Below, one piece after another: positions 22,170 through 33,463 of a stretch of DNA of 64,000 bases. The notes under the pieces are model-generated. The model ran no database searches. It saw only the letters and a list, made by a program, of their open reading frames with translations, and was not told where the DNA came from. Made by a program: the position numbers and the translations under genes. This DNA comes from Pollenia angustigena (taxonomy: Eukaryota; Arthropoda; Insecta; Diptera; Polleniidae), in the NCBI GenBank assembly GCA_930367215.1, contig OV884056.1:88299285-88363284 (forward strand). Reading direction: 5' to 3'. Numbering within the stretch: position 1 is the stretch's first letter; the number at the start of each line of letters is the position of its first letter.

Positions 22170-22905
22170 ATTTTTTTTTAATCCAAATTTTTAATATTTT
22201 TAATTAGGCTTAAGTTCATGAAATTTAATTTTTATTAAATTATTTTTATGAAGAAAGGAATTTTACAACATGAAAATTAATTAAAATTGTTATTGATAAT
22301 CTTTCATTCTTGACGTGGCTCGGGCTCGAACCCTGGCCGGCAGGTTACCATGACATGTTTCGATCGCAACCACTCGATCTCCTCAGATGGATTTGCCGTC
22401 TTACACTCGCAGCCATCGACGACTGCTGACGTCACAAGTCAAACATCAATCCTTAAACCAAATTGTATTTTTAACATTTGGTAGATCGAAATTTGCTTTC
22501 CTGAATGATTATCCATTTTAATTGATTTTACATGTTTTTTCCTTTACTTCTGTTTTTTTCGTACTTTCGTCAAGAATTTTTCTTGAAGTCCAAGTACATT
22601 TTTGTTTTTTCACTTTGTCTTTCTCTTTTCTGTTGACCTTTTTCAGCACAACTTGAAGGACAAATGTACACATAGAGCTCGTGCCTTAGCTTTAACAATA
22701 ATTAGTATTGTGGTTATTTTGTTGAACTATTTATGGTTTTTAATCCAAATTTTTAATATTTTTAATTAGGCTTAAGTTCATGAAATTTAATTTTTATTAA
22801 ATTATTTTTATAAAGAAAGGAATTTTACAACAACATTAAAAATATTAAAAATTTGGATTAAAAACCATAAATAGTTCAACAAAATAACCACAATACTAAT
22901 TAATT
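22170..22905. repeat. dispersed repeat with inverted copies
   Basis: TTTTTAATTAGGCTTAAGTT with flanking sequence occurs at 22190-22275 and 22750-22830. The block ATTAGTATTGTGGTTATTTT is inverted immediately after (22835-22905), forming a fold-back around 22833. Another inverted copy lies at 40555-40655. Confidence 0.75.
22310..22392 (-). repeat. tRNA-derived SINE head
   Basis: The minus strand reads GATCGAGTGGTTGCGATCG (A-box-like) and then CCAGGGTTCGAGCCCGAG (B box GGTTCGAGCCC) at a tRNA-like distance. No CCA end or good cloverleaf is seen, so a SINE promoter is more likely than a functional tRNA gene. Confidence 0.55.
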
Positions 22906-23899
22906 TTTTTTTTATACAAATTTTTTAAAATATAATTTTTATTTTAGAAATTATTTAAAATTTGCAATAAAGTTCCAGGCCTAAAACGATGTAATATTTA
23001 ACTTCAAAATCAAAAATTGGCCCAAAGTTCTCAATAAAAAAAAACAATAAAATTTCTAGCCAATTAGCCAATAGAGCAATAGGAGACTCTGTAGTATTTC
23101 AAAAATCTTTATAAACATTAATTGCTTAAGCTTTTTTTTTCTACATAAAGCTTTAAATGATCAAAAGCTTTTGTTATATTTTTGACGAAAACTTAAATAT
23201 CTTAAGATATTATCAACAAAAAAAAAAGCTTTTCCAAGCTTTTACTTTTCTTGACATCCTCGCATTGTTCAACAATTGCGATCGTTTTCGAAACGTTTGA
23301 ATAGAATTTTATATGAAAAAATATATTTAAAACTGAGTGTTTTTCATAGATATTTTCTATGCAAACGTTAACGTTCGAAATAGTTAAGCAGCCAGTTAAG
23401 CTTTTCTACACACAAATTTTTATTGGTAAACTTAATTAATAAACTAATTTTTCTTTTTTAAATTTTGGTTATTTCGTTAATTAGCTAAAACTCTTGCAAT
23501 TAACTTACTTATATTATATTCAAATCAATTTTTGCAAAATCATCTTAAACAATCAACTTAATAAACCGTTTTTATCTTATTTACCTTGATACCAATACCA
23601 ATACAATCAATTATTGTTTAACAAATTAAAGTTATCTAACCATGAATTATAAATCTGTTAATTGTTTTTGAAGTAATTTTTCATTTACGATAAAGTTGCT
23701 TTTATTGTGGTTCCAAGCTGTCATTGTAATTGCAAATTAAAATCAATTTAAATTTTTTAATTTTTTTTTTTTTTTGGAATTTTTTTTAGCTTAAAATAAA
23801 TTATCTAGAGTAAAAGTGTTGAAAAGCATAAATAAGTTATAAGCAATTTTTTTTAGAATAGTAAAGAAGGTCTTATGAGTTTGTGCTGATCCTTGGATC

Positions 23900-24110
23900 C
23901 ACCTTTAATTAAGTCGATTTAACGATGTCCGTCCGTCTGGCGGGCTGTCCATGTAACATGGTGCGCAAAGTGCAGGTCGCAATTTTGGAGATAATGGGAT
24001 GTAATTTGGTACATAGGTTATAATTTTCACAAGAACCAAGCCAAAATGTTGAGCTGGTAGGTCCAAAATTGACCATAAGTCCCATAGAAACACCCTTCAT
24101 AAAATCAGGT
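23900..24110. repeat. probable old dispersed repeat
   Basis: The block GATGTCCGTCCGTCTGGCGG through TAAGTCCCATAGAAACACCC looks like non-coding repeats common in fly genomes. That is an impression, not a match made here. Short open frames on its minus strand are not gene-like. Confidence 0.35.
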
Positions 24111-24114
24111 AAAG

Positions 24115-25090
24115 AAAAAAAATCTCATCTTGACGATGCACACAGGGGCCAAAGGCGGTGATTTCACGGATTAATAAAATAAAAAAAAAATTGTAAGTAC
24201 CGTTTAAACTAAACTAACTATAACGGTGCTTTTGTAGTGACGCGTTGAAATTAAACATTGTACGAAAAAAGTAAAAATAGCAAAAAAAAAAAGCTTAAAA
24301 CTTTTCATAGTTAAATGCGATTTACCGAAAGTAATTTTAAAAAGTAATAAATATAAAGATGCAGCCATCAAGCTCAGCTATATATTGTGATATTTTTTGC
24401 TTAAATTTGTAAACAAATTATTAGTGCAAGTGCTTTTAATTTTAAGGTTATATGGTCTGTAGACTGGCCCACGCTTGTATGGAAAAGTAAAAGTATAGTC
24501 CAATACTTTCTCCACAAGCTTGATTTTGTTTCTTTTACTAAAATATATGTATATACCAAAAATTGGATCAATAGGACAATATTTAGAGGTCGCGATGAAT
24601 GGCGACTTTTATGTTGCACATCTTATACCTATTACATGCATTTACTTTTGGCTTATCATTATTGTACTTGTTTATGTATTGAATAAACTTTTTCACACTT
24701 TTCTTTAATCTTTACTAGATTTACATTTGTTGAAATTCAAATATATTCATCCCTCTACATAATTATTTAACTTATTTTGAATGCAGAATTACAAGAAACG
24801 AGTTTAGAAAGATTGTGCTGAAATTTCTGTTAGAGACTCAGATTCATCGCACAAAGAAGTTAACTTTCGCAAAAAACAAAATACAACTAAACCAATAAAA
24901 GTTAAATCTGTTTTAACAAACGACTTAATTGGATCTATTAACCGTGTAAGTCTATCTAACCCCGATAAATCATTTAACTATCGCAACCTATTAATATAAA
25001 CCGATTGTGCTCAAATGTGGACTGAACATTTTTAAGCACTATTCGAATAGGATCAGCATTGTGGAGCGCTAATATTCGATAATTTTGTAT
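24115..25090. other. no recognised feature
   Basis: AT-rich sequence. No coding frame with compositional support, no inverted termini. Confidence 0.5.
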
Positions 25091-25107
25091 TTTGGGCCAC
25101 CCTAATG

Positions 25108-25250
25108 GTCTGGGATCACACTATGAAAGTTTTCTTTCAGAAAGTCTGAGCTTATGGGTGAGAGGGGAAAAAGGAACAGAATTTTCTCTTCCCCTCTCAC
25201 CAATAAACTCAGACTTTCTGAAAGAAAACTTTCATAGTTTGAACCCAGAC
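25108..25250. mobile_element. fold-back MITE, GTCTGGG termini
   Basis: Almost the whole 143 bases is a hairpin. GAAAGTTTTCTTTCAGAAAG is mirrored exactly, and the arms meet near a central GAACAGAATTTTCTC. The same family occurs at 53880-54163. Confidence 0.85.
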
Positions 25251-25259
25251 ATGGGAAAC

Positions 25260-26060
25260 GCAAAAAAACTGCATTTTCTCAGTTAAAACGGACATTAAGT
25301 TATTAATTGGACTGAATTGAGCAAAGATTTTAACTTTAATTTAGGGGCTGAACAAATCCGCGTTATTTTAAAAAAAATATGCTGCGTATCGGTGCGGTTA
25401 GTTTACCAACACAAAGCGCTTCAAAACTTCTGCTATAATTTTATTACTGTCGTTGTTATCATTGTTTTATATGTTTTTATAAGAGATGTGCAAATGTCGT
25501 GATTTGTTGTTGTTGATTTGAGTCACGTGTGACCGTGGTTAAATTTATATATTATAATGATTAAAAAAATGGAGTGCGTGAATTAAAATTTAATTCTCTC
25601 ACGGATATTTTCCTAAATACATCGAAGTTGTCTAATCATCAGTTCAGATAAACTTAAAACAAAAAGTAGAGAAGGACCATTTCTTTTTTGCTTCGATCTC
25701 AAAATGTTGTATGAGGAAGCACAAGGTATGAATACAGTTGCTGATATTGGCATTTGAAATGCGCTACAAAGTTCTTGTATTCAATTTGCCTCTTCGATGC
25801 ATCGACTTAACAAACATCAATATTCTTTCGATGTTGATGAGTAAAAAAAACATCGGATTGTTTCGATGTATCGCTACCTTACATCGAGTGGATTTAAGAT
25901 ATCGATGTATATCGTACACTCCAACTACAGTCAACTTATTTTAGGATCAATTCAATGTTTGTTTTTCCATTTTATTGGTTAATTGGAAAATTTGGCATGG
26001 GATATAACGTGGCTTAAGTGCCTCCCATTATAAGCTTTGCATAGCGCTTTTTTGCGACGT
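25260..26060. other. no gene; CATCGAT-rich patch
   Basis: Positions 25790-25915 are rich in TCGATG/CATCGA words (for example TTCGATGTATCG and TATCGATGTATATCG), which could be the terminus of an unidentified DNA transposon. Nothing else stands out. Confidence 0.35.
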
Positions 26061-26856
26061 TTATAAAGAGCGGCAAGCGTTTTGTATGTTAAAACATCTA
26101 ATTCGCACACAATTTATTCTAAATAAACTTTTAGATGGTGAATTAGGCAAATTTTAATTGACAGATCGATATGTCGCACATAGGGGTTTTTGCCAATCTA
26201 GCCGGACATTACTTTTTGTTTTAGCTTATATTGCTTCTTAAAAGTTATTGAGTGCCCCTAGATCGATGAAACTTGGCAGAAATATGTGATATTGTCATAG
26301 GCAGGTAAACGTCAAAAATAAATAAAATCGGACCAAGGAGGAAAAGGTTCCTCCTAGAAGAACTAATCCAACCTCTGAAAAATGCAATTTTTTTTTAACT
26401 TTTTCCATACTTTTGTTTGGCAAATGCAACTTTTAACGTCGGCGAAAGTTAAAAAACCTAAAATAAGACCCATGAGATCGTAAAATTACACTTTTCGCCC
26501 CCGCCCCCTTTTGAGGGCGGTTACATAAAATAATATTTAAAAAAAATGTAAATATTAAAAGAAATAGATTACTAACGCCTTAATACTATAAAAATTAAAT
26601 TTTTGAACTTTAATGGGTAGGGGGAGGTATCCCTCCAAACACCCTCCCGGAACGACCCTGTATTTTTTTTTTTTTTTTGTTAATTTCCAAAACATATTAA
26701 TTTTTAAGATTTTATGTGACTTTTATGTATTTTATAGTATTTAATTTATCTGAAAATAATTAATATATTCGTAATAATAACTTATTTATAATAGTAACAG
26801 CAAATTTTATTTAAAATAATAACAACTAATTTATTTAAAATAACTTCTCTTTTGCA

Positions 26857-27400
26857 CTAAGATGATGATGAGTGCCATGGTTCTTCTTCGTCTGCTTCTT
26901 CAAAATCCTCTTCTGAATCTGAATTCTCTTCAGAGCCAAGTACAGGTGGAAGCATAAAAGAAATTGCTTCTTTCGTAAAGGGTAATGACTTTTTTTTTGG
27001 AGTTGGTCTTATGCTAGTAATCAGTGGGTCAGAACTGAGCAAAATTCTATTTATAACATCTTTGTTACACTGAACCCTCGAAAACTTTCTAGCAAAATTC
27101 TGCCTGTAAAGCCGAAAATGTTTATTTCGTGCCTCAGACGCTTCTTCTGATAATATCCCGATAGGCAACAATGCCTCACTCATTACAGTTGCGCTATGTA
27201 CTAAAATCTTTTAAAAATATTTTAATAAAATATTTGAATTTCTTTAAGCATTGATTTACTACTGATATGTCACTATCTCCCTGACATTTTGAAATTTCGC
27301 ACAATTTTCTAACTAAAAATTGTAATTTCTCTTCAACGAGTTTAGAACTACATTCTTGTATAATTTGGAATAACTCTAATTTCGTATACACTTTTTCCAT
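26857..27400 (-). pseudogene. RAG1-like Transib transposase, middle deleted
   Basis: The N-terminal open frame (27400-27194) begins MEKVYTKLELFQIIQECSSK. The sequence then jumps, with a frame change, to KILVHSATVMSEALLPIG and the block IGILSEEASEARNKHFRLYR, where the Glu eight residues after IG is retained. SSDPLITSIRPTPKKKSLPF follows. The C-terminus is a strongly acidic tail of Glu, Asp and Ser ending WHSSSS. Everything with the two catalytic Asp residues and the CxxC pair is missing. This copy cannot act alone, but its termini look usable in trans. Confidence 0.85.
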
Positions 27401-27735
27401 TTTACTCTCGAAGCTTCAAAATGGTTCTGATAACAATTTTATGCAATAACCACAATATATATTTAAAAAAACTAGGTACCTAGAGCCCAGATTTTATTTT
27501 TTATTATATATTATTTTTGTTGTTAATGATTTTAAAAGTTATGCAAAACAGGTACATTTATTTTGCTCCATAAAATAACGTCATTTAGCGGCCGCACAGG
27601 TGGTTAAAACCCGTTACTTACTGTTTCGCACATCCCTTTTATATACAGGGAATATTAGTCTTAGATGTAATAATTTAAATAAAAAACATCTACGTACAAC
27701 CAACACATTTTATGACTGACGAAAGGGTATCTATC

Positions 27736-28000
27736 ATATCGACCCCTAACCGCGAAAATAATGTAAGCGCCAAAAATCAAATTTTACAGAAGAGAGCTTT
27801 TTTGTTTTACTTCATATTAATTTTGTATGAAATTTGTCGCTTACATTAAAATTGTTTTTGCTATAAAATCGTAACGGTACATTATGTGACCATGATATTT
27901 TAGGAGATGATGCAAGTGTTGCCAATAAAGTCATTTATTAAAAAAAACGAAAATTGAAAATCATGTCGCTTACATTATTTTCGCTGTAAGGGCTCGATAT
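27736..28000. mobile_element. MITE, ATATCGA(C/G)CCCTAACCGCG termini, copy 1 (in Transib-B)
   Basis: The ends are ATATCGACCCCTAACCGCG and (inverted) ATATCGAGCCCTTACAGCG, both continuing into AAAATAATGTAAGCG. The second copy at 29897-30160 is about the same length and similar throughout, including CGTAACGGTAC. Confidence 0.85.
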
Positions 28001-28664
28001 GTACCTATGCAAGATGAGCAAAAACAGAAAAAAGGTGAAATTTTCAAAAAATCATTAAAAAAAATGGCGCAACAACGCGCAACGTTTTTTTTTTTAATTT
28101 AAAAGTAGAGATTTTAAATTTTATCGTGATGTATAACATTTTTAAGAACTCAGCGGAACTCACCTTCAAAAACCTTTTAAATTTTATTTTTTTACAAAAA
28201 AGTGAACAAAAAAATCGTTTTTTTTAATTTCGTACTAATTTTTTTATCATAAAAAATTCAAATAAAATTTTTTTAAAAATTTTCATAATTAGCTGTTTAT
28301 ATAGTCTTTCACAGAAAAAAAAAATTCAATGTAAAATCTTTATTCGTTTATCTACAAAAAAATATATGGTAAACCTCCCAAAACCGTAAAAAGTCAATGA
28401 ACACGCATGCAATTTATTCAACTTTCCTGGTTTTAACAGTGTCCCAAAACCACAAATCTCAAGCAAAAGTCTTGAAAATTCACTATACGATGCAAAACTT
28501 TGTTGTCTGTCGAGCTGCGTACTTAAATTTTTCCATTTCTTAAATTAAATTTTTTGCTTAATGTCCGGCTAGATTGGCAAAAAACCCCTATGTGTGTCGG
28601 TTTGTTTTATTGAAATTTTATTTGAAATATAATTTTCATATTTAACAAACGCTTGCCGCTCTTC

Positions 28665-29140
28665 TTCACGTAGCTCAGTAACGGCCGAATTTTCTCTGAA
28701 ACATTATTTGTTACTCTGTGGCTCATTCATGTTAAGACGAAACAAGACCAGTTAAATCCGGCGATCGTAACTACTTTAAATAATGCGTTTACCAATATAA
28801 ATCTACTCTCGCCCTAAGCGAAATATGAAACAATAATTCTTTTGGATGATATTCCACACCAAACTCTACACCTAAGAGGGTGTAATTGCAGCTGATGATT
28901 TTACTTTGCCCAACTGCAATTTTGCTTATTGATCAAACAATCGCCGATATTCTCATTTCCTTAAAACACCTGATCGTCGGTTTTAAAAGTAAAATTCAAT
29001 TATTATATTAAATGGTTTTTAGTGGACCTCTTCATTTCAGCCGCGATCGCAAGAAATCGTGGAGATCTCTTGAGATCTGTAAATTTTTATTTTTTGCCAA
29101 ATCCCAGGTGAACTAACCTTAAGATTATTGGTTTTTCAAT
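28665..29140. other. no recognised feature
   Basis: Moderately complex non-coding sequence. No open frame or inverted repeat is supported. Confidence 0.4.
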
Positions 29141-29808
29141 CAGTGTTCGAAAATAAACAGAACATTATTTTGAGTTAAGCTCACACAACCAGGAACGATA
29201 TATATATTTTTAGCGTTTATGTAGGCAAACACAACCCTTAATACCGTTCGTAACTATTTTCAAGACAGAACCGAACACTATAAAAAGAGAACAATTGTAG
29301 TGATACTGTAGACAAACATTATATTTTAATGTTCTTTAATGTTTCTTTTTTTACATTGATAAAGAAATGACCCAGCCAGCAAAATAATCCGACGTCGTTC
29401 AGATATCTGAGAGAAACGTATGCAAAAAAGTCGGAATCGTATACGTATCGTATATTTTTGTGTTAAATTGGCTGGCTTTTTGTTTTTTTAATATGTGTAT
29501 TTTGTTTTTGTAAAAAATGTTTGGCTTTTTTACCAGCCAAGCACAACAGAAACGAAAGAACATTTATGAGCTGAACCGAACACAGTGAAGTTTGCAGTTT
29601 TTAAACAAAGCGAACGGAATTAAATGTTTTCATCTTTTTGTTGAGTTGGATAAGAACAGTATTATTTTTCTGTTCGGAAGATGACAAGCAGGGAAACGTT
29701 ATTTTTTTTAATGATTTACTACACAAACACTATTAGCGCTTGTGTTTTTCACAAATCTACTGAACGGAACACTTAGGAGCGATATTTAATGTTTATTATC
29801 GAACACTG
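29141..29808. mobile_element. MITE, CAGTGTTCG termini, copy 2, with nested insert
   Basis: The ends are CAGTGTTCGAAAATAAACA and (inverted) CAGTGTTCGATAATAAACA, flanked by TTTTCAAT and GTTTCAAT (7 of 8 identical), an 8-base hAT-type duplication. Compared with copy 1 (6120-6639) it holds about 100 extra bases at 29390-29482, bounded by CCAGCCAGCAAA and TTGGCTGGCT, a small nested inverted-repeat element. Confidence 0.85.
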
Positions 29809-29896
29809 GTTTCAATGCATATGGCATAAAAGTGTCGTGTTTTAAGATGTAAGTTCAAGTGGAAGTTCACTTACAAAGAACTGTACATCTTAGAAT

Positions 29897-30160
29897 ATAT
29901 CGACCCCTAACCGCGAAAATAACTTAAGCGACAAAAACCAAATTTTACAGGAGAGAGCTTTTTAATTTTATTTATATTAATTATGTATTAAATTTGTCGC
30001 TTACAATAAAATTGTTTTTGCTATAAAATCGTAACGGTACCTTTTGTGACCATGACATTTTAGGATATGATGCAATTGTTGCCAATAAAGTCATTTATAA
30101 AAAAAAACGAAACTTGAAAATCATGTCGCTTACGTTATTTTCGCGGTTAGGGCTCGATAT
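29897..30160. mobile_element. MITE, ATATCGA(C/G)CCCTAACCGCG termini, copy 2
   Basis: ATATCGACCCCTAACCGCGA at the left and its mirror TCGCGGTTAGGGCTCGATAT at the right match over about 30 bases. It is 264 bases long and non-coding. Confidence 0.85.
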
Positions 30161-30224
30161 GTATGCCGATGGTTGAAAATGAATTTAACCCACAACTTTC
30201 TCTGCAAGTAACAGGGCTTTATTC

Positions 30225-30415
30225 GGCTATGCTGAATCTTATATACCTTGCAACATCTTTTTGTACCACGTCCACTTCTCCGACCTCGACCAAACTTTAT
30301 CTGATGTTGTGTATTGATAACCAAGATGCTTGCACCTAATTTGAAAGCTTTGGGTCTTGCCGTTCCCCAGATATACAGAAAAATGGAATAATAAATCAAC
30401 AATGGATTTTTTGGG
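30225..30415. repeat. dispersed repeat, family of 8040-8290 and 61840
   Basis: It begins TTCGGCTATGCTGAATCTTA (compare TTCGGCTGTGCCGAATCTTT at 61847) and continues with GTGTATTGATAACC and CTTGCCGTTCCCCAGATATAC as at 8040-8290. The minus-strand open frame here is not a gene. Confidence 0.6.
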
Positions 30416-31052
30416 CACAATTAGAGGCAGTGATGGTTGTTTGCTCATAAATCAGTCATTTATTAAACGATCTGGCTGAATTCTAATAGCAAACTTTAAC
30501 GGAGTATGCGCGACATATATGAACGACAGCCTAGATTCACTCATAAGGATCCAGAGTATATATGTATGCTTTGTTGGGTCTAAGATCAATTTTGTAGAAA
30601 TTACAAACGGAATGACATACCGATATATTATACCTTTTTACCTCCGGTGAAGGTTATAATAATGTCTATTATCTTAATTAATTGTAAATAGTTTAACTAC
30701 ATGATTTTTATCACCCGTTTAAATTATAACTCAATAAAAATCAATCATTTTCACATAAAACAATTAAGTGTTTAAATCTTAAAAATATTTTTGGTTTATT
30801 AACTTCAAAAGCCATCAATGCCGCAAAGAAATCCGATACAAAACCTCTGTAACAAACCAAAACTGGTTGAAAAAAAATCTCAAACACATTTAAGTTTAAA
30901 TTTTATTCATTTTAAAATATCTTTTGATTAAGATCAAAAAAGAAAAACAAATAAAAAATGCCCAAATATTGGTAAAATGCTAAAGATACACGTTATTAAA
31001 ATTTATGTTTTACAACTAAATAAAAAAGAAATGTTTGAACAACTGAATCAAC
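30416..31052. other. no recognised feature
   Basis: AT-rich spacer between the dispersed repeat and the left end of Transib-C. Confidence 0.5.
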
Positions 31053-31376
31053 CGACGCACAGTGGCGCCATTTGAGTTTTTTCGTTGCAAAAATCATATC
31101 TTTTGAACCGAATAAGATAATTGAACAGTTTAAACAGCATATGATAGATAACTGTTCAGCCTATGAAATGAGCGTTTGGAAAGGGTGCTACGCTCTGTAG
31201 GGGCCTAATTATGGGTTATCAAAGTTAAAATTAGTAGAAAAATCAATTTTATGGTAACTAAAAAAAATTATTTTTACATTTTTAGATTGTTTTTATTTTT
31301 TTTCTTTAGGTTTTTATGTTTTAAATTATTACCCAACAAATTAAAAAAAAAATTATTTTTTTTTAAATTTATTTTT

Positions 31377-33116
31377 TCAATTTTCTGTAAAATATTCATC
31401 ACAGTTCGTAAGAGAAGGTATATCTAAAAGACTAACCATTTCTAAACTATAATTATTTTCTAACTCTATTCGTGACTTCACATGCCGCAGGGAAGATATA
31501 AGTGGATCGGAAGATGCTGCCAACATGTTGAAGAGGTCCTCATTTTGCCTTACCCTTGATGCTTTGAATGTGTTCTGCAATCTATATTTTTTATAAAATT
31601 TGTTAAGAGACTCCTGTGCTTCTTCAGAAAGCTCTCCAATTGGCAAAGACTGGTACTCAATTATATCTTTGCCATGCGCCAATATTTTATGGACGGTCGG
31701 GGTCAACTTCTTCTGTGGATACATTTCTGCTAAAAGAGATGCAGTTTTCGACGCATATTCTCCATATTTTGTAGAATTGACATTTTCTTTGCAGTTTAAA
31801 ACATCCAAGATCGTTCCCAATCTTTTCACGATTTGATTGTCAATTCCAGTGATTCTAGTTACTGCCTCATCATTTTCAAAAAATCTCCTAGAAGTGTTTC
31901 CATCGTTTGAGTTACCGTATCCGTGCTTGGGACAGTCTACTTTTAGTCCAACTTGTTTAAAAAAAGCATCCTGTATTTGCTTCTTTCTGATCTTTTCCTT
32001 ATCCTTTATTGATGTATTTTCATCGAAGTTTTCCTCCTCTTGTGGTAGGGTATACGCCAGTTTTAGCAAGAATTCCATACACCTTATCCTTGCGTGCAAT
32101 GGTGACATTCCATATTCGTAATTCTCCTCATTTGTAGAATCGTTTAAATTACCAAAGTTCTTCTGACTCTTTTTGCAAATCGGGCATGACATTGTTGAGG
32201 TTGTTCCTGTCAGTTCGTTTACGACTTTTCCGTCAACCATGGTCAGATGGAACTCGTAATTGCATTCAATATATTTTCCTTCTCCAATTTGCAGCTTTGT
32301 AGGCTTAATCTTGCTTATTTGTTCTTCAATGTCCTTCACCGTGGTCCTTATGAGTTCTGCCGATTCCCTTGCAAACTGAAACATTATTGGTCGGCAATAA
32401 TGCACTGATGACGGACGTGGATTTTTCCAGTGAAGGGAAACATCCGATTTAAGCCGCAAAGGAACAACAGATGCCATAAACATATTTCCGTCCGATATTG
32501 TAGCGTCATCGGAAGATATCCTTTGCTTATAAACGCTTTGTCCGGATGATCCATCGCAGCCCCATTTGCTGATCAATGTCAACTTCTCAGGAAGAATTTT
32601 CACCTCATTTTCAGGAAGACTCTCCAACAACCGTTTTGCTGTATGGCTCATGAGATCCTGCAGATTGGCTTTCGCAGAGACTTCCGTAAACTCCGTATGC
32701 AGTGGCCGTGAATTTATTTTGGCTCGCGTAATATGCTTGTATCCGGGTAAAACGTCAGCGCCGTATCGCGTTAAAGATGCCCGTAGTTTCTCATATTTCT
32801 CTTTGGAAAGTTCTAAGTCCATAAACAAGGCCAAGGCTTCTTCGGAACCATACTTTTTAATGTGTGCGTTTGTGGGCGTGGGAATGCTTTCCTTAATCCT
32901 TTTTAGTCGCAGTTGGCTTGCATCAGCAACAGATTTGGTTGTCTGCGACCTAACTCTTTCACTATCCTTTGTATATTTAATAGGCAGCGCGTCCGATAAA
33001 TGCTTCGCGGTCAAGTCATTGGTGGCATCGGCAAGTTTCCTCTTTCTTGTGAAAATTGAACACTCCTCAATACTTTTTTTGGCCTTCCTTTCGCTCCTCT
33101 GGTTGATGTGGTGAGT
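31377..33116 (-). CDS. Transib transposase, RAG1-core-like catalytic part
   Basis: This is a DDE-type transposase that would cut at the element ends and join them to target DNA in the nucleus. Numbering from the Leu codon at 33014 as residue 1, visible residues include Asp154 in KWGCDGSSG, Asp261 in HLTMVDGKV, and zinc ligands Cys277/Cys280 in SCPIC with His442/His447 in VHKILAH. Glu468 in IGELSEEAQESLNK completes the triad. Lined up with vertebrate RAG1 core these correspond to D600, D708, C727, C730, H937, H942 and E962; the D-D spacing is 107 here against 108. The frame is open from 33116 down to the stop at 31377 and is uninterrupted through the whole catalytic region. It lacks its own start and must follow on from the N-terminal piece at 33121-33426 across apparent frameshifts. 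Confidence 0.93.
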   Translation of the reverse strand, partial: THHINQRSERKAKKSIEECSIFTRKRKLADATNDLTAKHLSDALPIKYTKDSERVRSQTTKSVADASQLRLKRIKESIPTPTNAHIKKYGSEEALALFMDLELSKEKYEKLRASLTRYGADVLPGYKHITRAKINSRPLHTEFTEVSAKANLQDLMSHTAKRLLESLPENEVKILPEKLTLISKWGCDGSSGQSVYKQRISSDDATISDGNMFMASVVPLRLKSDVSLHWKNPRPSSVHYCRPIMFQFARESAELIRTTVKDIEEQISKIKPTKLQIGEGKYIECNYEFHLTMVDGKVVNELTGTTSTMSCPICKKSQKNFGNLNDSTNEENYEYGMSPLHARIRCMEFLLKLAYTLPQEEENFDENTSIKDKEKIRKKQIQDAFFKQVGLKVDCPKHGYGNSNDGNTSRRFFENDEAVTRITGIDNQIVKRLGTILDVLNCKENVNSTKYGEYASKTASLLAEMYPQKKLTPTVHKILAHGKDIIEYQSLPIGELSEEAQESLNKFYKKYRLQNTFKASRVRQNEDLFNMLAASSDPLISSLRHVKSRIELENNYSLEMVSLLDIPSLTNCDEYFTEN

Positions 33117-33120
33117 TTAT

Positions 33121-33426
33121 CTACTGCCAATATATCCAGGATGGTGTCTTCATTAAGCCGTCCTCGTATTTGGAGTTGAAGTTCTGAATGGTTCGATTAG
33201 ATTTCACCCGTTTTGCCTTAATATTTGCATATATCAGATAAAAATTATTTTTTATAATTTCGCTTCTCTCAATATTTCCGTATAAGCTATCAAGTTCTTC
33301 TAAAGCAGCTTCCGTGAAAAAATTTGGTGTGGTTGACTTTCTAAACAGTTCAAATAATTTAAAATTGTTCAACGCCATGTTTTCAGTACTTAAATTGTTT
33401 AATGGTTTCAGTAATTGTTGCGCCAA
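33121..33426 (-). CDS. Transib transposase, N-terminal part
   Basis: It begins MAQQLLKPLNNLSTENMALN and runs 101 codons to a stop. The last about ten codons appear out of frame. The third frame across 33165-33075 reads EDTILDILAVDKLTTSTRGA and then KGRPKK, an AT-hook-like basic motif. From there the catalytic frame continues SIEECSIFTRKRKLADATND. Two single-base changes, one near 33150-33165 and one in the A7 run near 33075, would therefore separate this part from the main frame. Whether they are real lesions or assembly errors cannot be told from one sequence. Confidence 0.75.
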   Translation of the reverse strand: MAQQLLKPLNNLSTENMALNNFKLFELFRKSTTPNFFTEAALEELDSLYGNIERSEIIKNNFYLIYANIKAKRVKSNRTIQNFNSKYEDGLMKTPSWIYWQ

Positions 33427-33463
33427 CTTTCAGTCGTAGACTAATCCAGGCATTATGCTTATT

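Larger units (their letters stand above)
26177..28594 (-). mobile_element. Transib-B (RAG1-like transposon), internally deleted
   Basis: The ends are long and nearly perfect. CACATAGGGGTTTTTGCCAA continues into TCTAGCCGGACATTA, about 35 bases, and differs between the ends by one T in the T run. The element is flanked by the 5-base duplication TGTCG at 26172-26176 and 28595-28599. A 5-base GC-rich duplication and CAC-starting ends are Transib hallmarks. The transposase is reduced to its N- and C-terminal parts. A MITE (27736-28000) is inserted in its 5' region. Confidence 0.88.
26066..28664. repeat. inverted pair flanking Transib-B
   Basis: AAGAGCGGCAAGCGTTTTGT (26066) is mirrored by ACAAACGCTTGCCGCTCTT ending at 28664. 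This indicates that Transib-B landed within an older inverted-repeat element of only about 180 bases. Confidence 0.6.

Noticed and set aside
31600..33114. Plus-strand open frames of up to 182 codons in Transib-C
   Set aside because: Antisense to the well-supported RAG1-like frame; no domain of their own.
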